From positions 1-64,000 of the forward strand of contig DFEK01000013.1 of the NCBI GenBank assembly GCA_002368665.1: a DNA stretch of 64,000 bases, written 5' to 3'. Position numbers and translations under genes: made by a program. A model generated the notes under the pieces. The model searched no databases. It was not told where the DNA came from and saw nothing but the letters and a program-made list of their open reading frames with translations. Each line of letters opens with the position of its first letter. Position 1 is the stretch's first letter. This document shows positions 16,467 to 25,051 of this stretch, piece by piece. Origin of the DNA: Lachnospiraceae bacterium UBA3804. GTDB taxonomy: Bacteria > Bacillota > Clostridia > Lachnospirales > Lachnospiraceae.

Positions 16467-17105
16467 ATGAAATTCACACCACTTACCAAAAAAATAGTCC
16501 GCATCGTCGGTATTTTCGCCGGCGTTCTTTTGCTTGCGCTTCTGGCGTTTTATCTGATTTTCGGAAGGAAACCGAAAAATGAACATACGGCAGCGGGGGA
16601 AGATGTTTTTACCACGCTTTCGCTGACTCCGTTTAGCGAAGAAGATGCGGTATTGGACGCGGATCTGATGAAGGAATATGACTATACGGTCATGGAAATC
16701 TGGGAGAGCGGATCGACGGAATGCATCCGTTACATCGGAGAAATGAACATGTTTGCGGAAGAATGCCTGCACCGCGACGACGAAATGTATGCCAATGTGG
16801 TCGGAGTCTGCACGGGATTAAACCGAAATGCCCAGAAAGTCGATGAAGGGCGTCTTTCCATTGCCAAAGAGGAGGTCAATCAGGAGAAACCGAAATATCC
16901 GCAGTATATCGCGGATTACTCAATGGAGAAGAATTTGTCCGAACTCGGTATAGCCGAGTATCCTGCGGTGATCTTCTTAAACCGTCAGGGGAGAATCGTG
17001 GATATTGTGAGCGGAATGGACGGAAAGCAGCTTTGTGTCCATCTTGACGAACTGATCGCGGAATATATGAAAGAGAAGAAGAAACAGGAAAGGGAGGAAA
17101 AGTAA
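16467..17105 (+). CDS. Membrane-anchored thioredoxin-like protein with a single active-site cysteine
   Basis: The 212-residue protein has one membrane segment (about 11-32) and a thioredoxin-like domain outside. TVMEIWESGSTECIRYIGEM aligns with the W-x-x-x-C-x-x-C region of TlpA-like proteins, but the first cysteine is serine (Ser83) and only Cys86 remains; the later strand AEYPAVIFLNRQGRIVDIVS has the expected cis-proline and glycine turn. It could act as a monothiol, a redox-dead chaperone-like domain or a sensor. It starts five bases after the AraC stop and its stop overlaps the next start (TAATG), so all three genes should be co-translated. Confidence 0.65.
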   Translation: MKFTPLTKKIVRIVGIFAGVLLLALLAFYLIFGRKPKNEHTAAGEDVFTTLSLTPFSEEDAVLDADLMKEYDYTVMEIWESGSTECIRYIGEMNMFAEECLHRDDEMYANVVGVCTGLNRNAQKVDEGRLSIAKEEVNQEKPKYPQYIADYSMEKNLSELGIAEYPAVIFLNRQGRIVDIVSGMDGKQLCVHLDELIAEYMKEKKKQEREEK

Positions 17106-18592
17106 TGCCTGTATTTGATTTTAAGAACGAACCGGTCAGCAAAGCGGAGGCGGTATGCACCTATGCCGCATTTGATTCGCATAACGAAACACCGGATTAT
17201 GAGCATCCTTTGATGGTGCTCGACAACAGTATAAAAGAGTGGAAGCATCATTCCACGGGCTTTTTCACCAATCCGAACAAACGCACATCCTTTGAATTCG
17301 AGGAAGAGGGCGGAACGGTTTCGGCGGATATCAAAACGATCGATTCCCGCTTCGTCCATTTGCTGAAATGGCTTGGGGAAAACCGCATCAAAGTGCGTCT
17401 TTCCGGCAGAAATACTGCGGAAGGCTATGCGGTTTATAAAATCCGCGAGCAGGCGTTCGGCGGCGGAACGAAATTATCTTCGGAAGACGGTTTTCTGCAG
17501 TTTATGATCGAAAGACTCCTGCAGTCCAATCCGCCCGTGCACCGCGATGAGGAAGAGGAAGAAATCGACGAAAACGGCGATGACATGAAGATCACCAGTG
17601 TGCAGAGCATTACGGACTTCTTAACCTGCGCGGGAGATACGCTTCCCGAGAATATTGCGCTCTGGGCCAGAAGAAATCTTGCGGTAGCCAGATCCCACGA
17701 GGTTTCCCCCGAAGAGAGAAGACATGCACAGCGTGCACTGTCCACGATGCTTAATATTCAGTGGAAGAGCAATTATTTTGAGTCCATCGATCCCATAGAG
17801 GCCAGAAAAATCCTTGATGAAGAACTCTACGGAATGGAGAGTGTGAAACAAAGGATTATTGAGACCGTAATCCAGATTAACCGAACCCATACGCTTCCTG
17901 CATACGGACTTTTGATCATAGGTCCGGCGGGAACCGGTAAATCACAGGTAGCATACGCTGTGGCGCGGATCCTGAAACTTCCCTGGACGACATTGGATAT
18001 GAGTTCCATTAACGACCCCGAACAGCTTACCGGAAGCTCCCGTGTTTATGCGAATGCAAAGCCCGGTATCATCATGGAGGCCTTTGCGCAGGCAAACCAG
18101 TCCAATCTGGTGTTTATCATCAACGAATTGGACAAAGCCAATGCGGGAAAAGGCAACGGAAACCCTGCGGATGTGCTTTTGACTCTGCTGGACAATCTTG
18201 GTTTCACGGACAATTACATGGAGTGTATGGTTCCGACCTTCGGTGTTTATCCGATCGCGACCGCGAACGAAAAGAGTCTGATCTCCGCGCCGCTCATGTC
18301 GCGTTTCGCGGTCATCGAACTGCCGGATTATTCGCCCGAAGAGAAGCAGATTATCTTCAAACAGTTTGCCCTGCCCAAAATCCTGCGCCGCATGAGCATG
18401 AAAGAAGAGGAATGCGTGGTGACCGAGGATGGTGTTAAGACCGTTGTGGAACTGTACTCCGACACAACGGGAATCCGTGATCTGGAGCAGGCTGCGGAGC
18501 ATATTGCGGCCAATGCGCTGTACCGAATTGAGGTGGATAAGGTGGCATCGGTGGTCTATGATGCCGAAGCGGTAAGAAAACTTCTTTCTTAA
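17105..18592 (+). CDS. Lon-like AAA+ ATPase without protease domain
   Basis: The 495-residue protein has an unrecognised N-terminal half (1-235, with an acidic stretch at 148-160) and a Lon-type AAA+ module: ILDEELYGMESVKQRI, Walker A GPAGTGKS (273-280), Walker B FIINELDKAN in which the usual aspartate is Asn340 followed by Glu341, sensor 1 ATANE, arginine finger in MSRF (Arg400), and sensor 2 TTGIRDLEQ (Arg458). The S16 peptidase domain is absent. It shares the last A of TAATG with the preceding gene. It could be a remodelling ATPase or regulator; the loss of the Walker B aspartate may slow hydrolysis. Confidence 0.8.
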   Translation: MPVFDFKNEPVSKAEAVCTYAAFDSHNETPDYEHPLMVLDNSIKEWKHHSTGFFTNPNKRTSFEFEEEGGTVSADIKTIDSRFVHLLKWLGENRIKVRLSGRNTAEGYAVYKIREQAFGGGTKLSSEDGFLQFMIERLLQSNPPVHRDEEEEEIDENGDDMKITSVQSITDFLTCAGDTLPENIALWARRNLAVARSHEVSPEERRHAQRALSTMLNIQWKSNYFESIDPIEARKILDEELYGMESVKQRIIETVIQINRTHTLPAYGLLIIGPAGTGKSQVAYAVARILKLPWTTLDMSSINDPEQLTGSSRVYANAKPGIIMEAFAQANQSNLVFIINELDKANAGKGNGNPADVLLTLLDNLGFTDNYMECMVPTFGVYPIATANEKSLISAPLMSRFAVIELPDYSPEEKQIIFKQFALPKILRRMSMKEEECVVTEDGVKTVVELYSDTTGIRDLEQAAEHIAANALYRIEVDKVASVVYDAEAVRKLLS

Positions 18593-18704
18593 GCCAAAAA
18601 TGTAAGAAAAACTCGATTTTTCATTCGTTTTGAAGTATAATATATCTGTGTTTGGCCATATATTTTTATGACCATCGGGAGGAATCAAACTCGGGGGTGA
18701 CAAA

Positions 18705-18947
18705 ATGAGTAAAAAATGTAAATGCAATTGCGTTGATGAGTGCTGTGAAGGAAAGAAGAACTTCTTCTGGCTGATTCCGGTCGTACTTCTGGTTGTGACG
18801 GGCTTTGGCCTGTTCGGACCGAAGAAGATCCGCAAATCCGGCTTCGGAAGAGTGTTAAAGATCATTCTTGCCTTCCTCTGGGGAGGGGTAATGATTTTCA
18901 GTGTCTTCTCCGTGAAGAAGGCGCTTAAGGAGTTTGCCGAGCGCTGA
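18705..18947 (+). CDS. Small membrane protein with N-terminal cysteine cluster
   Basis: The 80-residue product begins with five cysteines in 14 residues (Cys5, 7, 9, 13, 14), then has two hydrophobic segments (about 20-37 and 48-68) and a basic end. I do not recognise a family. The cysteine cluster could bind metal on the cytoplasmic side. GGGGTGAC precedes the ATG, TATAAT lies at 18636-18641, and a strong terminator follows, so it is probably a single-gene transcript. Confidence 0.65.
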   Translation: MSKKCKCNCVDECCEGKKNFFWLIPVVLLVVTGFGLFGPKKIRKSGFGRVLKIILAFLWGGVMIFSVFSVKKALKEFAER

Positions 18948-18965
18948 TTATTACGAATACGTCCG

Positions 18966-18996
18966 AAAAGGCACCGACGTATACTCGGTGCCTTTT
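18966..18996 (+). terminator. Rho-independent terminator after the small cysteine protein gene
   Basis: AAAAGGCACCGA (18966-18977), a 7-base loop, and TCGGTGCCTTTT (18985-18996): 12 perfect pairs with a T tract. The A-rich left flank allows use in both directions. Confidence 0.9.
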
Positions 18997-19112
18997 CTCA
19001 CTCCGTTCATCGCAAAGAATCCGGATCTAAACAACAATCCGGTCAAGTAAACTGTAGATAATTGTAGCGTATTTTATGTGGCTTTTTGCATAGGAAAGAA
19101 GATAAGGCAAAG

Positions 19113-20039
19113 ATGTTTCAAACCACGCTGTTTGCTGTTTTTCTATCGTTACTGTATATGCTCCCGGGCTTTATTTTCTGCAAAATGAAGAAGGTACGTC
19201 CCGAGCATTTGTCGACAATGTCATACATCCTGATTTATTTCTGTTCTCCCTGTATGGTGGTTTCCGCATTTCTGGATCTGCCGAGAACAAAGGAAAATCT
19301 CTGGTATATGATGTTGTTTTTTGCATTTTCGCTATTGGTGCAGATTCTGTTCTTTTTCCTTTTGTTTGTAATTCTCAGAAAGCAGCAGGAGAACCAGCAT
19401 GTCCGCATGATGAATGTCGGAAGCGCGCTCGGAAATGTCGGCTTTTTCGGACTGCCTTTGATCAGGGCACTTTTTCCGCAGAATCCGGAGGTTGCATGTT
19501 ATTCCTGTATTCTGGTTGTCAGCATGAATCTGCTGGTTTTCACCATCGGTGTTTACGGAATCACGGGAGATAAAAAAGCCATATCCATAAAGAATGCCCT
19601 GGTAAATCCGGCGATTTTTTCCTTTGTGATCGCCCTTCCGTTATATTTATTTAACGGAGCGGAGTGGATTCCGGAGTTTTTACAAAAAGGCGTGGATATC
19701 TTAGGCCTGATGACGACGCCGCTTTGCATGCTGATTCTGGGAATCCGTCTTGCAACCATCGAGCCGAAGAGACTGTTTACGAATAAGTATGTATATTTTA
19801 CCGCTGCTTTGAAACTGCTTGTGCTGCCGTTATTTGCCTACGGTCTGTCGCTTCTGTTTCCACTGCCGGAAACCTTCCGTTACTCGGCGCTGATCTTATT
19901 CGGAACGCCCTGTGCATCGGTTCTTCTGGGTATGGCGGAGATGCATAAGATGAGTACGGATACCGCGGCAAACTGTATTCTGCTGACGACATTGTTCAGC
20001 ATTTTCACGCTGCCTTTGTTATCGTTTCTGATTCGATAA
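19113..20039 (+). CDS. AEC family transporter (auxin efflux carrier-like permease)
   Basis: The 308-residue, very hydrophobic protein has about ten helices and matches the AEC/Mem_trans family: MSYILIYFCSPCMVVSAFLD, NVGSALGNVGFFGLPLIRAL, NPAIFSFVIALPLYL, TTPLCMLILGIRLA and TPCASVLLGMAEMHK. Bacterial members move dicarboxylates such as malate or other organic anions. ATG 19113 with AAGG at 19104-19107 is preferred over a TTG at 19086. Confidence 0.9.
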   Translation: MFQTTLFAVFLSLLYMLPGFIFCKMKKVRPEHLSTMSYILIYFCSPCMVVSAFLDLPRTKENLWYMMLFFAFSLLVQILFFFLLFVILRKQQENQHVRMMNVGSALGNVGFFGLPLIRALFPQNPEVACYSCILVVSMNLLVFTIGVYGITGDKKAISIKNALVNPAIFSFVIALPLYLFNGAEWIPEFLQKGVDILGLMTTPLCMLILGIRLATIEPKRLFTNKYVYFTAALKLLVLPLFAYGLSLLFPLPETFRYSALILFGTPCASVLLGMAEMHKMSTDTAANCILLTTLFSIFTLPLLSFLIR

Positions 20040-20056
20040 ATATTCCAAATCGCTTC

Positions 20057-20085
20057 TTTACAAAAACGAACAAATGTTCTATTAT
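20057..20085 (+). promoter_or_regulatory. SigA promoter containing a LexA-type SOS box
   Basis: TTTACA (20057-20062), a 17-base spacer and TATTAT (20080-20085). The spacer contains CGAACAAATGTTCT (20067-20080), which fits the Gram-positive LexA/DinR consensus CGAAC-R-N-R-Y-GTTYC at all but the last position. Repression by LexA and induction by DNA damage are inferred for the next gene. Confidence 0.75.
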
Positions 20086-20105
20086 TTGTACAAGAGGTGA
20101 TGACT

Positions 20106-20387
20106 ATGGCGAAACCAAAACCGGTCGATCTGATCTGTTGCCATGAGACGGACGGGAAGATCATTCCCATCAAGGTCCGTACGAAAGATGAGGACGGTCA
20201 GTATCAGGCCTATATGATAAAAGAATTCAAGGACCTTTCCCACAGCGGCTGCCGCATTATGCCGGACGGGGTATTTGTCAGTGACAATACACTGATCTTC
20301 GAGTGTGCCATTGTGGTTTTCGGAAGAGAGAGAACTGTGCGGCTTTACAATAATCCGCCGAATTTAAGCTGGATTATGACATCGTAA
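20106..20387 (+). CDS. Small protein of unknown function, probably SOS-induced
   Basis: The 93-residue cytoplasmic protein has no signal or membrane segment; it is predicted beta-rich (VDLICCHETDGKIIPIKVRT, VFVSDNTLIFECAIVVFG, ERTVRLYNNPPNLSWI). I do not recognise the family. AGAGGTG (20094-20099) serves ATG 20106; ATG 20100 is too close. The promoter has a LexA-type box between -35 and -10, so the gene is expected to respond to DNA damage. The next gene, yitT-like, starts 34 bases downstream and may be partly co-transcribed. Confidence 0.75.
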   Translation: MAKPKPVDLICCHETDGKIIPIKVRTKDEDGQYQAYMIKEFKDLSHSGCRIMPDGVFVSDNTLIFECAIVVFGRERTVRLYNNPPNLSWIMTS

Positions 20388-20421
20388 GCGGAGGGTCCGT
20401 TCAAATAAATGACGGGAGAAA

Positions 20422-21273
20422 ATGTATATGGAAAAATTAAACAAAGCTCTGCAGGGTATGATGTCATATCTGTTTATTATTCTCGGGGCACTGATGGCAA
20501 GTTTTTCGGTAGCATGTATTCTTTTACCGAATGATGCAATCGACTACGGCACGGCGGGTATCGGTATTATCATCAGCAAACTGACGGGATTGGATTTGTC
20601 GATTGCGGTAATCCTGACCTTTGTTCCGTTTGTACTCGCCGGTGTGTTTTTACTTGGCGTAAAATTCTCGATCAAGGCACTTGTCGGATCGGTTGCGTAT
20701 ACCGTCGGACTGGAAATCTTTGAGAAGATTCCGTTTGAGATCAATACGGAGCATTTCCTTGCGGTGGCTTTCGGCGGAGCGTTGCTCGGCTTCGGACTTT
20801 CTTTGATTCTTCGCTACGGCGGATGTATCGACGGTTCGGAAATCTTAGCCAATATCGTGGTGAAACTGATCTCGGACAAAAGCGGTAAGAACTACAGTAT
20901 GATGCCGATTCTGATCATCTTCAACGCCGCCGTATATGCCACGGTATTCTTCTTAATTGACCGAAATTCGGCGCTTCTAAGCCTTCTGGTATATGTTGTT
21001 GCAACATTGATCATTGACCGCTTTACGGACCGTTTCGAAGCCATCAAGCAGGTTACGATCATTACAAAGGACGAAAGCAATCTGATCAGTGCCATCAAGG
21101 ACAAATTAAAGAAGACCTGCACCATTATCAATTCGAAGGGCGCCATTGCCGGAGAGAACAGAACTCTTATATGTTATGTAAACTACTTCGAATTGCAGAA
21201 ATTACGCGATATCATTCTGAAAAACAAAGGAACATTCAGTACGGTAAGTACGATCGATGAGATTATCAAGTAG
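20422..21273 (+). CDS. YitT family membrane protein
   Basis: The 283-residue protein has five to six N-terminal membrane helices of the YitT/DUF161 type (FSVACILLPNDAIDYGTAGI, LRYGGCIDGSEILANIVVKL) and a C-terminal cytoplasmic DUF2179 domain (TIITKDESNLISAIKDKLKK, STVSTIDEII). The molecular function of this widespread Firmicutes family is not settled. GGGAGA stands just before ATG 20422; ATG 20428 is an alternative. Confidence 0.9.
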   Translation: MYMEKLNKALQGMMSYLFIILGALMASFSVACILLPNDAIDYGTAGIGIIISKLTGLDLSIAVILTFVPFVLAGVFLLGVKFSIKALVGSVAYTVGLEIFEKIPFEINTEHFLAVAFGGALLGFGLSLILRYGGCIDGSEILANIVVKLISDKSGKNYSMMPILIIFNAAVYATVFFLIDRNSALLSLLVYVVATLIIDRFTDRFEAIKQVTIITKDESNLISAIKDKLKKTCTIINSKGAIAGENRTLICYVNYFELQKLRDIILKNKGTFSTVSTIDEIIK

Positions 21274-21298
21274 GAACCGGACGGGGCAGGATTTGCAT

Positions 21299-21327
21299 TT
21301 GACGACATTTTTATAACGCTTTACAAC
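21299..21327 (+). promoter_or_regulatory. Candidate promoter of the ABC exporter operon
   Basis: TTGACG (21299-21304), a 17-base spacer and TACAAC (21322-21327). Downstream CGAAAC and GTTTCG can pair around a 15-base loop in the leader before the ATG at 21396. Confidence 0.5.
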
Positions 21328-21395
21328 GAAACGGCAAACGATCTTCGGTTTCGATATATGATAAAACCATCAAAAAGAAAAGGGGATTTCTGATT

Positions 21396-22196
21396 ATGTT
21401 GGAAGTAAGTCATGTAACGAAAAGATATGGAAAAAATCTTGCCTGCGACGATGTGAGTTTTACATTGGAACCGGGCAGCTTAACGGTTTTACTCGGACCG
21501 AACGGTGCAGGTAAAAGTACCATTATCAAATCCATCATCGGTTTCTTAAAGTATCAGGGAAGCATTACGGTAAACGGTTTTCCGAGCAAGACCTCGCAGG
21601 CGCGTAAGGTTCTTGGGTACATTCCGGAACTTCCTTCTTTGTATCCGACGCTTACCGTAGTGGAACACATGGAATTCATTGCCAGAGCCTATAAGCTTAC
21701 GGATTATAAGCCACGTATCGATATGCTTCTGAACCGTTTCGAACTTGCGGATAAGAAGAAAAAATTCGGCGATGAACTTTCCAAAGGTATGCAGCAGAAA
21801 TTAAATCTTTGCATCGGCCTTTTGCCGGATCCGGATATCCTTCTGCTTGACGAGCCTCTTCTGGGTTTGGATCCGCATGCGATCAAGGAACTAAAGAACT
21901 ACATCGAGGAGATGCGTCAGGCCGGAAAGACCATGCTGATCTCCACACATATTATCGACAGTGTCGATATGCTCTGGGACAGAACCATTATCATGCAGGG
22001 CGGACATGTGAAAGCCAATGTGCTTCGCAGTGAAATCGAAGGACAGGGCAAATCTTTGGAAGATCTCTTCTTCGAAGTGACCGAAGGTATCGAGAAAGAT
22101 GCCGTAAGCGAGAAGAAAGAGGAGAGGGAGGAGACCAAAGAAGGCGAAGATACCGAACATGAAGATACCGAACGTGAAGGGGAGGATGCAAAATGA
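21396..22196 (+). CDS. ABC transporter ATP-binding protein with acidic C-terminal tail
   Basis: The 266-residue ATPase has Walker A GPNGAGKST, Q-loop region GYIPELPSLYPTLTV, signature LSKGMQQKL, Walker B ILLLDEPLLGLD and H-loop ISTH, so it is complete. The last 35 residues are very rich in Glu and Lys (after TEGIEKDAV), an added tail. It resembles EcsA-type subunits. AAAGGGGAT precedes the ATG, and the stop overlaps the next start by four bases, so it works with the following permease as an exporter. Confidence 0.9.
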   Translation: MLEVSHVTKRYGKNLACDDVSFTLEPGSLTVLLGPNGAGKSTIIKSIIGFLKYQGSITVNGFPSKTSQARKVLGYIPELPSLYPTLTVVEHMEFIARAYKLTDYKPRIDMLLNRFELADKKKKFGDELSKGMQQKLNLCIGLLPDPDILLLDEPLLGLDPHAIKELKNYIEEMRQAGKTMLISTHIIDSVDMLWDRTIIMQGGHVKANVLRSEIEGQGKSLEDLFFEVTEGIEKDAVSEKKEEREETKEGEDTEHEDTEREGEDAK

Positions 22197-23893
22197 GACT
22201 CTTTGCATACTACGCATTTCACACGGTAATCAATACAATCAAGAAACTGTTCAAAACCTGGATTGCCATTATGGCTGCCTGCCTGGTTCTTGGCGGAATC
22301 GTCGGTATAATTGCCGGCAAAGTGATCCCGCAGGTTACCAAGGCACAGGTCGGAGAGCAGATTACTTCCGAGCAGACGTCGGAAACCGAGGAAGTGCAGG
22401 ACAAAGAAGAGGAAGGAAAGAAACTTCCCGATTTCATGGTTTCCCGCGGACTGACACGAGATGACATGGTAGACGTGATCGTGGGCGCGGTATTTTTACT
22501 TCTGATCACGATCAATATTGCGACCGTAAAGAAATCCGGACAGATGTTCAAACCGGCGGATGTGCCGATTCTGTTTGCTTCGCCGATGAAGCCGCAGTCG
22601 GTACTGATGTTCAGACTGCTTTGTACACTGGGACTGAATATTGTGCTCGGACTTTACATGATCGCGCAGATTCCGAACTGGATCCATAATCTCGGACTGC
22701 CTGTCTGGGGTGCGTGGTCCATACTGGTGGGCTACATTGTGGCTTTGCTTTTCGGAACCCTTCTGCAGGTTGCCATTTACACATTAACCTGCAATTCCAA
22801 GAAGGGTGTTGTGAATATCGCCACCGTTTTACTTGTGTTCTTTGCTGTTTTGGCAGCAGCATTTATCGCTTATACCGCGATCACGAAGCAGGATATTATT
22901 TCGGCGGTATTCAATTTCTTCGGAAACAAGAAGACATTCTGGATCCCGTTCTACGGATGGACCAGAGGACTGATTTACTATGCCGTTACCGGAGAGGTGG
23001 CGAAATCCTTAATCTATCTGGCAGTGAATGTCTTATCCTGCGTTCTGATGATCGTTCTGATCTGGAATGTCAAGGCAGACTTCTATGAAGATGCGATGTT
23101 TGCATCCGAGAAGGTTGCGGCGAAACTGGAAAATGCCAAGAATGCATCCAAGGGTGGTGTCGGAACAAGAGAGAAGAACAGAAGTGATAAGTTAAAGCGT
23201 GACGGTTTTGCCAAAGGTTGGGGCGCAAGCGTATATTTCCACAAAGCCGTTTACAACCGTCTTCGTTTCGCACCCGGACAGATCTTTTCAAAGACATTTA
23301 TTATTGCATCGGCGATCTCCGCATTCTGCGGATGGCTGGCAACGAAGCTTCCAGAAATGAAGATGGGCACCTACTGGCTCCCTGCTTCGGCGCTTTGTCT
23401 GGTGACCTTCTACCGCGCAATGGGTAATCCCGTGGAGGAGGATACTTCGAGAGAATTCTTTATCCTGATTCCCGAATCGCCGTTTAAGAAAATCTGGGCT
23501 TCCCTGCTTGGATGTCTGGCGGTATGTGCGATTGACCTTGCCGTTCCGGCACTGATCCCGAGACTGATGGACAGATTTTTCTTTAACGGTGCACTGGATA
23601 CGAACATGATTTCCGTACTCGTCTGGTTCCTCTTTATCCTGTCAATCTCGCTCTTTGCGACGACGGTCGGAACGTTTATCAACCTGTCCGTTCCCGGAGA
23701 GACGGGAGCAACCATCAAGACGATGATCCAGATGATATTTATCTATTTCGGTATTCTTCCGGAGGTCGGAATCGTTATTGCAGGCGCATTATTCGGACAC
23801 ATGGAACTTGCCCTGCTTGTGGGTGTGGTATTTAATATCGGATTTGGGTTTCTTTTTGCAGGATTATCCACGAAGTTTTTGGGAAACAGATAA
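22193..23893 (+). CDS. ABC exporter permease (putative ABC exporter family)
   Basis: The 566-residue protein has about twelve to fourteen hydrophobic helices and matches the large putative ABC exporter permeases that pair with EcsA-like ATPases: DVPILFASPMKPQSVLMFRL, GVVNIATVLLVFFAVLAAAF and FFILIPESPFKKIWASLLGC are typical. An acidic periplasmic-side segment (EQTSETEEVQDKEEEG) follows the first helix. It overlaps the ATPase gene by four bases. The transported substrate is unknown. Confidence 0.85.
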   Translation: MRLFAYYAFHTVINTIKKLFKTWIAIMAACLVLGGIVGIIAGKVIPQVTKAQVGEQITSEQTSETEEVQDKEEEGKKLPDFMVSRGLTRDDMVDVIVGAVFLLLITINIATVKKSGQMFKPADVPILFASPMKPQSVLMFRLLCTLGLNIVLGLYMIAQIPNWIHNLGLPVWGAWSILVGYIVALLFGTLLQVAIYTLTCNSKKGVVNIATVLLVFFAVLAAAFIAYTAITKQDIISAVFNFFGNKKTFWIPFYGWTRGLIYYAVTGEVAKSLIYLAVNVLSCVLMIVLIWNVKADFYEDAMFASEKVAAKLENAKNASKGGVGTREKNRSDKLKRDGFAKGWGASVYFHKAVYNRLRFAPGQIFSKTFIIASAISAFCGWLATKLPEMKMGTYWLPASALCLVTFYRAMGNPVEEDTSREFFILIPESPFKKIWASLLGCLAVCAIDLAVPALIPRLMDRFFFNGALDTNMISVLVWFLFILSISLFATTVGTFINLSVPGETGATIKTMIQMIFIYFGILPEVGIVIAGALFGHMELALLVGVVFNIGFGFLFAGLSTKFLGNR

Positions 23894-23923
23894 CAAAATA
23901 TAAGATCCGGGGATGTAGAAACT

Positions 23924-25039
23924 ATGAATGAACAGAAAGCCAGAAGCAAAGCAATCATACGGACCAGTATTGTCGGAATCGTAACCAATTTATTCCTGGT
24001 TGCATTTAAGGCACTGGTTGGAGTTTTGTCATCCTCCATTTCCGTTATTCTTGATGCAATCAACAACTTAACGGATGCCGTTTCTTCAATCGTCACCATA
24101 GTGGGAACCTCCCTGGCAAACCGAAAGCCCGATAAGAAGCACCCGCTGGGTCATGGCAGAATCGAATACCTGACAGCCCTTGTGGTTGCCGCGATCATTA
24201 TCTTCGCCGGCATTCAGTCCGGCATTCAGGCGGTCAAGAAAATCTTTGATCCCGGAGAAGTGGAATACAATATCATATCGCTTGTGATCATCGCGGTAGC
24301 GGTAGTGGTCAAGATCGTTCTCGGAACCTATGTGAAAAACCAGGGAAAGAAACATAACTCCGCTGCACTCGAAGGATCCGGAAAGGATGCGCTTTTTGAT
24401 GCCATCATTTCCACATCCGTATTGATCTGTGCTTTATTGAATTTCATTACCGGAATCCGCCTCGAAGCATATGTCGGTATCATTATTTCAATCTTCATCG
24501 TTAAGGCCGGTATCGAGATGATGCTTGAGACACTGGACTTCATTCTGGGTAAAAGAGCCGATGCGGATCTGACGAAGCAGATCAAGGAAGTCATTTGCCG
24601 CAGCGAACAGGTAAAGGGTGCGTATGACTTAATCATCACAAATTACGGACCGAATAAAAACTATGCGTCGGTGCACATCGAACTGCCCGATACCATGACG
24701 GTGGAAGAAGTGGATGTACTGACAAGAGAGATCGAGAAAAATGTATATTGCGAGACCGGTGTGATTTTAACCGGTGTCGGTGTTTATGCGTATAATACCA
24801 AGGACAATGAGGCGGCGAAGATCCGCAACCGTGTATCCGCGATCGTCATGGAAAACGACTGGGCGCTTCAGATGCATGGATTCTTTGTGAATACGCAGGA
24901 AAAGACCATGCGCTTTGATGTGGTCTTAAGTTTCGATATTCCGCAACAGAAGGGGCTGGAAATTCTGTACAGTAAACTGTCTGCCGAATTCCCAGAGTAT
25001 GAATTTAACATCGTTGCTGATCTGGATATCACCGATTAG
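23924..25039 (+). CDS. Cation diffusion facilitator family transporter, probably manganese-type
   Basis: The 371-residue protein has six membrane helices, the CDF motif KKHPLGHGRIEYLTALV (71-87) and a C-terminal cytoplasmic ferredoxin-like domain. The metal site residues are Asn47/Asp51 in helix 2 (NNLTD) and Asp155/Asp159 in helix 5 (DALFD) instead of the His/Asp pairs of zinc transporters. This N-D/D-D pattern is associated with manganese exporters such as MntE, so manganese efflux is inferred. The C-terminal domain is followed by a further 90-residue segment (RVSAIVMENDWALQMHGFFV), an extension seen in related proteins. Confidence 0.85.
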   Translation: MNEQKARSKAIIRTSIVGIVTNLFLVAFKALVGVLSSSISVILDAINNLTDAVSSIVTIVGTSLANRKPDKKHPLGHGRIEYLTALVVAAIIIFAGIQSGIQAVKKIFDPGEVEYNIISLVIIAVAVVVKIVLGTYVKNQGKKHNSAALEGSGKDALFDAIISTSVLICALLNFITGIRLEAYVGIIISIFIVKAGIEMMLETLDFILGKRADADLTKQIKEVICRSEQVKGAYDLIITNYGPNKNYASVHIELPDTMTVEEVDVLTREIEKNVYCETGVILTGVGVYAYNTKDNEAAKIRNRVSAIVMENDWALQMHGFFVNTQEKTMRFDVVLSFDIPQQKGLEILYSKLSAEFPEYEFNIVADLDITD

Positions 25040-25051
25040 TGTGGAGAGAGT

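Noticed and set aside
23924..24355. Antisense frames in the CDF gene
   Set aside because: Composition follows the complementary codons of the real gene; no support.
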